Assembly (NCBI GenBank): GCA_024291935.2
Contig: CM044320.1
Span: 35,804,001 to 35,868,000, forward strand
DNA length: 64,000 nt
Origin: Okapia johnstoni
Taxonomy: Eukaryota > Chordata > Mammalia > Artiodactyla > Giraffidae
Reading direction: 5' to 3'
Shown here: positions 57,816 to 64,000 of the stretch, one piece after another
How the letters are laid out: every line of letters starts with the position of its first letter
Numbering within the stretch: position 1 is the first letter of the stretch
Program-made: the position numbers and the translations under genes
Notes under the pieces: model-generated
Databases searched by the model: none
What the model was told of the DNA's origin: nothing
What the model saw: only the letters and a program-made list of their open reading frames with translations

Positions 57816-60425
57816 GCTTACTACATGGGATCTGCCTGATTAGCTGATCCTTGATATAAGGCTACAGGTACCAGGATGAGGAAAGCTAATCAAAGGAGAG
57901 AGAAGATTTTCTGGAACAATCGGAGCAAAAGGGTCACAGTGGCCAGCTGATTTGCCCAGATGAGTGATATTCGGATGCCAGGTGATCCAGGGAGGCTGCA
58001 GATGGGGTGCCTGGAGGGTGACACTGCAATTGAAAGAGCAGTTGTTTCGCTCGTAGAAGCTCTGTGGCCAAGTTCTTTTGTGTGTCCAAGTCTCAGCTCC
58101 TGTGTTGTCCACATAGGCATCGACAGAAGTAAAAGTCTCCTAATATTTTGCAAGCAAAACTCCTCTCTCTTAGGTCTCCCTTAGGAACTTCCAAAAGGCT
58201 AAAATCCCTGAGAAGGAGATCCTGGGACCAATAACATCTTCCTCACTGATTTCATAAGAGAAACATTAACTAGAAATTAGATCTTGTTCTTAATGTGTAA
58301 ATTTTGCCATTAAATATGTGTAGTTTCACAGGGAATTTTCCCTTTGGTTATACAGCAGTGGGACTGTTTTTCTCATGTGTTAAGTAACAACATTTGCGTC
58401 ATCTCACTTTCCTGGCTCTGCCTCAGTGACAGATATTTAGCAAAAGCAAATAAGGCTTCAGCATGCTTTCCTTTGGTAATTAAGGACCTGTTAAGTTTGT
58501 TAATTTAGAAAACTTTTTCAATTCCTGTGCAAAATCTCATGACACGTTCATTTAAACTGAAAGCAGATGCTTGCTTTGAAAAAAATATTGACATTTGGGG
58601 AGAATTTAGGAAATGCAATAACAGAAATAAATGGATTTGGCAATCCCCTTGCATGCAGTAAAATTTCCTATTAACCACAGTGTGAACCTGAAGTGCTGGG
58701 CAGTGTCTTAACTACCATTCCTTTGCTGGGGTGTTTTGCTGTTGGATCCAGGAACAGTGTGTCTCACAAAGGGAAAAGATGGTGACTTTAAGGGAGGGGC
58801 AGGGGATGCTGACAGATCTTTACCAGCTCCTCTGAAAAACTGAACTGTGAAAGTCAAATTGTGAATGTCTGACTAAAAGGCTATCTTTACAGAGTGCATG
58901 TATTTCTGTGGCTCTACTGTCTTTCCTAGCAGAAGGAAAAGAAGAAAATTGGATCCTACCCTGTGTAGCCTCTTTTATGTTCTAGTTTACTGGGTGATGC
59001 AATGGAAAGCTAGTTTATGGGCATTTGCCCTAGTTTTTCTGCTTCATTCTTTATGGAAGCCACATAGAAGAACTGTCTGGAGGACAGATTCATATATATT
59101 CATGGTGAACAATGAAGTTTTTTTCAATTCAAAGCCATACTCACTATAGTTAGAATTATGAGAGTAGATCCCCTGTACATCTCCCTCCTGCTTGCAGTGG
59201 GTTTGCAGAACCAGAGTCAGGTGTCTGGAGCCATAGTGTAGGGGGTGATGGGGAGGGGTCTGCCCTGTGTGGTGTGGGTGGTCTTTAACACTTCTCTCCC
59301 CAGCTGAAAGCCAAGGGAGGGAATGATGGACAGTTCTGACATGGTCTAGTCACCAAGCTACAGACATGGAAACACAGCTCACACAAAGACCTCACACAAG
59401 GCTGGCAGGAGTGGATCCTGAGAAAAGGTTCTTCCCAAGTCCCCTCCTCTTATGCTCCTTTGGCTCTTTATCTGCTTGGTGAGGTCCTTGCCCTGAACTC
59501 TGGCAGCAGGACGCTTGCTCCCGATGGCCTTGCTCCTGCATGTGTGGAGCCAGTTCTGCACCATGAGTGCATAGAGGTGGGCTGAGGGGTGGGGCAAGTC
59601 TCAAGGAGCATGCCTTCGAAGCAAACAAAATACTGATGCTAAGCTCTTTAGCAATTTGAAGGAAAGCAGAGAAATAATGTCCCCAGGTTGGTTCCTGGAA
59701 AATAAGGCAGCAGATACTAGCCTGGTTTAGGCAGGATTCATTTACCCCATAGATAAAAGATCATCTGGATGATGCAGTTGAATGCATGCCCCTGGTTTAG
59801 GCTCAGGCGGATTGCTGTCTAAATCCCGGCTCTGCTCTCACCAGCTACAGGACTTGGGTTAGATGTTACACCTCCATGAGCCTCAGTGGCCGAATCTGTG
59901 AAAGATGCACAATTATCTCTACCTCTCCGGGTTCCTCTAAAGAGTGGAATAAATATGCACACACAGTGCGCTTATTACAGCGTGGAGCACGTGGGAGGAT
60001 GCGGTAACTGCTAGCTCCATGTGCTCCTCCCTTTCTCTCCAGCTGAATTAGCATCTGGAATTTCTACCTGAAGGCTCACTGACCTCTCAGCAAAGGGGCG
60101 ATGCTGCTCCAAGGCAGGATTGCCTCCGAAGGGAATAGGGACTTTCAAATTCCTTTCTGATCTTCCACTTCCATTTCAGTAAAGAGATGAGAAACTTGGG
60201 GTCATAGTGAAAACCACTGATTCTTGCAACAAGAGAGCCTTACAGAATCATCTGGTCCCCTCTCTTTATTGAAAAGAAGGAAACTGAGTCTCAAGGAGGT
60301 TGAATATTGACTAAAGCTGTTCAACAGCAGGAACAGAAAATGTACCACCCACTTCTGATCTATTATTAATTTTAGCCAAGAATATGAGCTTCAAATTGAA
60401 GTGAAAAATTACATCCCTGGGCTAG
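57816..60425. other. TMTC1 intron, mostly unique
   Basis: A MIR-like stretch lies at about 59,790-60,030 (CGGCTCTGCTCTCACCAGC). No exon is supported; the 90-codon minus frame at 58,112-57,840 lacks splice sites and family resemblance. Confidence 0.45.
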
Positions 60426-60429
60426 TAAT

Positions 60430-60880
60430 AATAATAACTAAGGCTTATTTTATCTTTACTGGGGGTTAGGTCCTACATTAAGTATTTGCACACATTCCCT
60501 TGTTCAGTACTCATGAAGGACCTGGTTACTAGCAGTATTTTTACTTTGTGTGTGTGTTAGTTGCTCAGTTGTGTCTAACTCTTTGCGACCCCATGGATTG
60601 TAGCCCACCAGGCTACAGTCATGTAATTCTCCAGACAAGAACACAGGAGTGGGTAGCCATTCCATTCTCCAGGGGATCCTCCTGACCCAGGGATCAAACC
60701 CAGGTCTCCTGCATTGCAGGCAGATTCTTTACCATCTGAGCCACCAGGGAAGCCCTATTTTTACTTTGTAAATGAGTAACTGGAGCCATTGCAAATTGTT
60801 TTCCCAGGGTCACACACTACTATGTGGTCAAGCAGAGATCCAAACTCACTAAGCTCTACAGCTCCTAGTCCTGAGGAGAG
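60430..60880 (+). mobile_element. MIR split by a Bov-tA SINE
   Basis: Left MIR part to 60,549 (TTTGCACACATTCCCTTG) and right part from 60,756 (AACTGGAGCCATTGC, CAGGGTCACACACTAC). The SINE is described separately. Confidence 0.6.
60550..60755 (-). mobile_element. Bov-tA-type SINE with 14-bp target-site duplication
   Basis: GTTGCTCAGTTGTGTCTAAC, AAGAACACAGGAGTGGG, head GAGCCACCAGGGAAGCCC. TATTTTTACTTTGT occurs at 60,536-60,549 and 60,756-60,769. Confidence 0.9.
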
Positions 60881-62065
60881 CGCAGGGAGAACGCAGAGTG
60901 CAGCCATGTGATGCAAGCAAGTATCTGGCTCTGGAGGTCTCGCTTCACAGTTCATGGCATATGGTGTCCTTCACCATCTCCCAGTTGGTAATGAGGGAGT
61001 GAAGGTGCCTGCACTCTAGAAACCCTCAGTGGGCAGGTGCATGAGATGTGCGGAAGTGCTCTGTAATTTGTCATTGAAGTGTCAGTTACCATTCTTTTTA
61101 CCTGGAAGAAGAGAGGTGGCAGAAAGATTGAGGGCACACAGCCCTACAATGCTGTCCAGCAGAGAGGTGGCACAGCAGGAAAGCACCAGAGTGAGCCCTG
61201 CATGAGGCAGGGAGGTTGGCAGAATTGGTAAGAAGTCAGCAAGAAGGGAGGAAGTCTCAAAGGCCTCCTTCTCCTCCTCAAGGTGCTTCCCAGGACAGAA
61301 CTGCAGACCACAGGCAAGCGTGGCCAGAGGGGACACAGACAGAATGCATAGTCCTATCCTTGGCATTTCTCTTCCTGGCCTACACAGAGCATTTTTAGAT
61401 TTGAAATTTTTTCAGGATCTCTACCACATTAAATTCTGAATTTAACCTCTATGTCAAGGCAAAGTTGATTTCCAACTGAATTTGAGATAAACAGTTGCTC
61501 AATTTTTATTTCCAGTGAACACCTGCATTTCTAGTATTCTTTTAATTGAATTGTACCTTCTTTAAGCTATGAGTCAAGAGTTGTTCCAAGCCATTCCCCA
61601 GTACAAGAGTTAAAGAGTACTTGATTGAAAGTGAGGCCAGGAAAGATGGTGAGCATTAAAGGAGTGGGAACATGATTTTCAGAACAGGTAAAGATCACTG
61701 AAAACGCCTATGCTTGACAAAGCGGTCTGGCCTGTTTAATTATCTTCTGTCAGAAATATTTATGCAAGGAAAAATGATGACCATCCAACACTTTCAAGAG
61801 AATATAAACAAAACTGGGGTTCTTAAAAGCTTGCTTTCCCCAACAGTGCTTCCTGTGCACAACTGTGTTCTGGCCTCAGGAGTGTTTATCGCAGCCATCA
61901 CAGCAAAAGAAAGGACTGAGAAAAGGGACCCTTCCTTCTTCCTTGCAAACCATGCTATCGATTTAAAACAACTCACTCACACTCTCATCATTAGTAATCA
62001 CAGCATGACTGAGAAGAGTTTTTGTTGGGGAGAAAGTTACTTATGACAATATTTCAACAATTAGC
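60881..62065. other. TMTC1 intron, no gene seen
   Basis: There are open frames of 60-110 codons on both strands, none with splice context or family resemblance. Confidence 0.45.
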
Positions 62066-62069
62066 AATC

Positions 62070-62092
62070 TGTATATATATATATACGTGTAC

Positions 62093-62139
<47 letters not shown>

Positions 62140-62160
62140 TATACACGTATATATATATAA
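62070..62160 (+). repeat. (TA)n microsatellite with palindromic TATACGTG / CACGTATA ends
   Basis: A long alternating TA run with ACGTGT at the left and ACACGT on the right. It can fold back on itself. Confidence 0.9.
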
Positions 62161-62950
62161 GTAACACCCAAATCTTAAGAAAGTAGGTAAACATTCTCAT
62201 AATTTCTCTGATAATTCAGTTTTGTACAGACATGGAATATATGATAAAATGCAAAGAAATAATATTTTGGGTGAACTAGAAGAATTGTCACTTAAAAATC
62301 TTTGTAATATTCTCTCAAATGTAGTCTGCATGTTTCTATTTCTTGAATGGTGACAAGGAGTCAGCTTGGCTGGGAATCTGGGTTTATACAGTGTGGGAGA
62401 GTGGCAGAAAATAAAAAAGAAAGCGGCAGGATTGTGGGAAGTTTTGTATATTCATACTATGTGTGTATGTGATGGATAATCAATGAATGTCTCAGTTCTC
62501 CTAAATGTAGTGGGAGGGTAGAAGAAGAGCAGATGCAGGAAATAGAAAAGAAAGATAATGTGTTATGAACAACAAAATAGAGAGCTTCAAAGCACCAGGA
62601 GGTGAACAGGATTATATTCTTTACTTCAGAGAAATCAAGGGGAGTGAGAGCTGAGAGAGTCTTTAGAATTCACAGCTGATACTAAGACAGCAGCTCCAGA
62701 AGCTGAATGAACAGGTAAGGGGGAAAGAGAAGCAGTAAGTGCTAACTATTCTTCTTGCCAATTTGATCAGAGAAAGGAAGGAGTGAAGAGAACTACTTGA
62801 TGGAGTAGCTGAATGGAGACATTCCCCAGAAGAAGTGGGGCATGTGAAAGTTTGTGGAACGGGAAGAATCTGAAGACCGAAGAGAATGCTTATGATAATG
62901 GGCAGGGCAAGGGAGAGAAAAAGAACCAATAACACATGTGGGTTTTACAC
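62161..62950. other. TMTC1 intron, no gene seen
   Basis: Purine-rich stretch at 62,400-62,910 (GGGAGGGTAGAAGAAGAGC). The 90-codon minus frame is compositional. Confidence 0.4.
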
Positions 62951-62954
62951 TAAT

Positions 62955-63640
62955 GACTAATGGCTAAAATAAAAGACTGACAACACCAGATGTTAGTAAG
63001 GATGCTAAGCAAGTGGATCTCTCACCAATGCAAACGGATCTTTTCACCAATGGAGTGAAAAGTGGTACAATTACTTTGGAGAACTGTTTATCTGGCAGGT
63101 TCTTAAAACATTAAATATTTATCTACCCACAATTCTATTTCTAGATATTTACCCAAGAAAAATAAATATACAAAGACTGGGACATAACTAGTCACAGCAT
63201 GAATATTCATGATGACTCAAGCCTGTAAATAAACCAAGTACCTACCCACAGGAAAATGGATAAACAAATTCAGGAATTTATACAATGAGATACTACTACT
63301 CATCAATTTCTAAAAATGTAGCATGTAACAACATGGATAAGGTTCAAAAAATCATGCTAAATGAAATTATCCAGATGCCCCAAAGTATACATTAAATGAA
63401 GTTCTGTAACAGGCTAAAACTAGTTTGTGGTGAGAAATATTGATTTGAACAATGACTGCCTCAGAGGAGGGAGTACCTTACTGGAAAGAGGCATGAGGGG
63501 TCTTTCTGGGGTAAATGTTATACGTGCTATTTTGGAGGTAAATACAAGAGTACATAAAAAATGTCAAAACTAATTGTACCAAACAATAAATATTGTGCAT
63601 TTCTGCATATTAATTATGCCTCAATTAAAAAGCCACACAA
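62955..63640 (+). mobile_element. Old L1 3'-end fragment
   Basis: TGACAACACCAGATGTTAG, TTTCTAGATATTTACCC, AAACCAAGTACCTACCC and GATACTACTACTCATC follow the L1 3' order with many changes. It lies in a TMTC1 intron. Confidence 0.65.
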
Positions 63641-64000
63641 ACACAGGTGTGACCACTAGGCTTATTAGGGAGACAACACAATTCTTCTTCTCCTGGAAGA
63701 GCAAAAAAAGAGGACATCTATGAACAAGTAGGAAATGAGACAGGGGCAAAGGAAGCTACAAAAATTAACCTTGAATGACTTAAATATTCTAGTGAAAGTA
63801 AAGCATTATGTCATCTTCTGGGTGTGTGTATAGGCACTGAGGAGGAGAACAAAGGATACATATATTAGGAAGACAGAAAATATTTGGAAGATATTACTAG
63901 GCCATAAGGGAGGAATTTCTAACAGCTATAATCTCTGCTTGTGCTTTTTTCCATGATGCTGTCTTTAGAGTTTTATAAGGATCACATTCAATTCAGATAT

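Noticed and set aside
57840..58112. 90-codon minus-strand frame between TMTC1 exons
   Set aside because: It does not show the TPR pattern and no suitable acceptor and donor with matching phase were seen.
1..64000. CRISPR arrays, operons, phage or bacterial systems
   Set aside because: The gene structure (introns, SINEs, LINEs) is mammalian; no regularly spaced repeat and spacer array is present.

Overview
The window is ruminant nuclear DNA, most likely from a bovid such as cattle. BovB (RTE-type) LINEs, tRNA-Glu-derived Bov-tA/Bov-A2 SINEs and bovine-type L1 elements recur throughout, and older MIR, L2 and hAT-type repeats lie between them. Two split protein-coding genes can be reconstructed, both on the minus strand. 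From right to left, in the direction of transcription, they are the 3' part of TMTC1 (eight coding exons, 51,072 to 19,896, ending in the stop codon) and the 5' part of OVCH1 (seven coding exons, 10,901 to 4,578, starting with the signal peptide). I recall the same order and orientation from human 12p11. That synteny is from memory and was not searched.

TMTC1: every exon has a readable acceptor, donor and phase. Joined, they give 323 residues of tandem TPR repeats and the native C-terminus with no frame break. The exons encoding the N-terminal membrane domain lie beyond the right edge. The ~9 kb between the TMTC1 stop and the OVCH1 start holds a repeat-poor AT-rich tract (possibly a long TMTC1 3' UTR) and a small CpG island over OVCH1 exon 1.

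OVCH1: exons 1-7 join in frame to give a signal peptide, a short propeptide, an Arg-Ile activation site and a complete trypsin-fold domain (308 residues). The reading frame is open, but two key positions are altered. The catalytic Asp is Asn (AAT, minus 8,851-8,849), and the Gly before Asp-Ser in the GDSGG motif is Arg (AGG, first codon of exon 7). The His, the Ser and the specificity-pocket Asp remain. This suggests a catalytically impaired or inactive first protease domain in this lineage. The rest of the gene (CUB and further protease domains) lies to the left of the window.

Other layout: 1-4,280 is a purine microsatellite plus two L1 copies. A nearly complete BovB lies in a TMTC1 intron at 33,903-36,668. 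A stack of nested L1 and SINE insertions fills 42,690-47,320. A probable solo LTR lies at about 55,070-55,610. I found no CRISPR array, genuine tRNA or rRNA gene, or evident new multi-gene system. The most interesting signals are the two active-site changes in OVCH1, the inverted BovB pairs that could form long intronic hairpins, and several insertions with readable target-site duplications.
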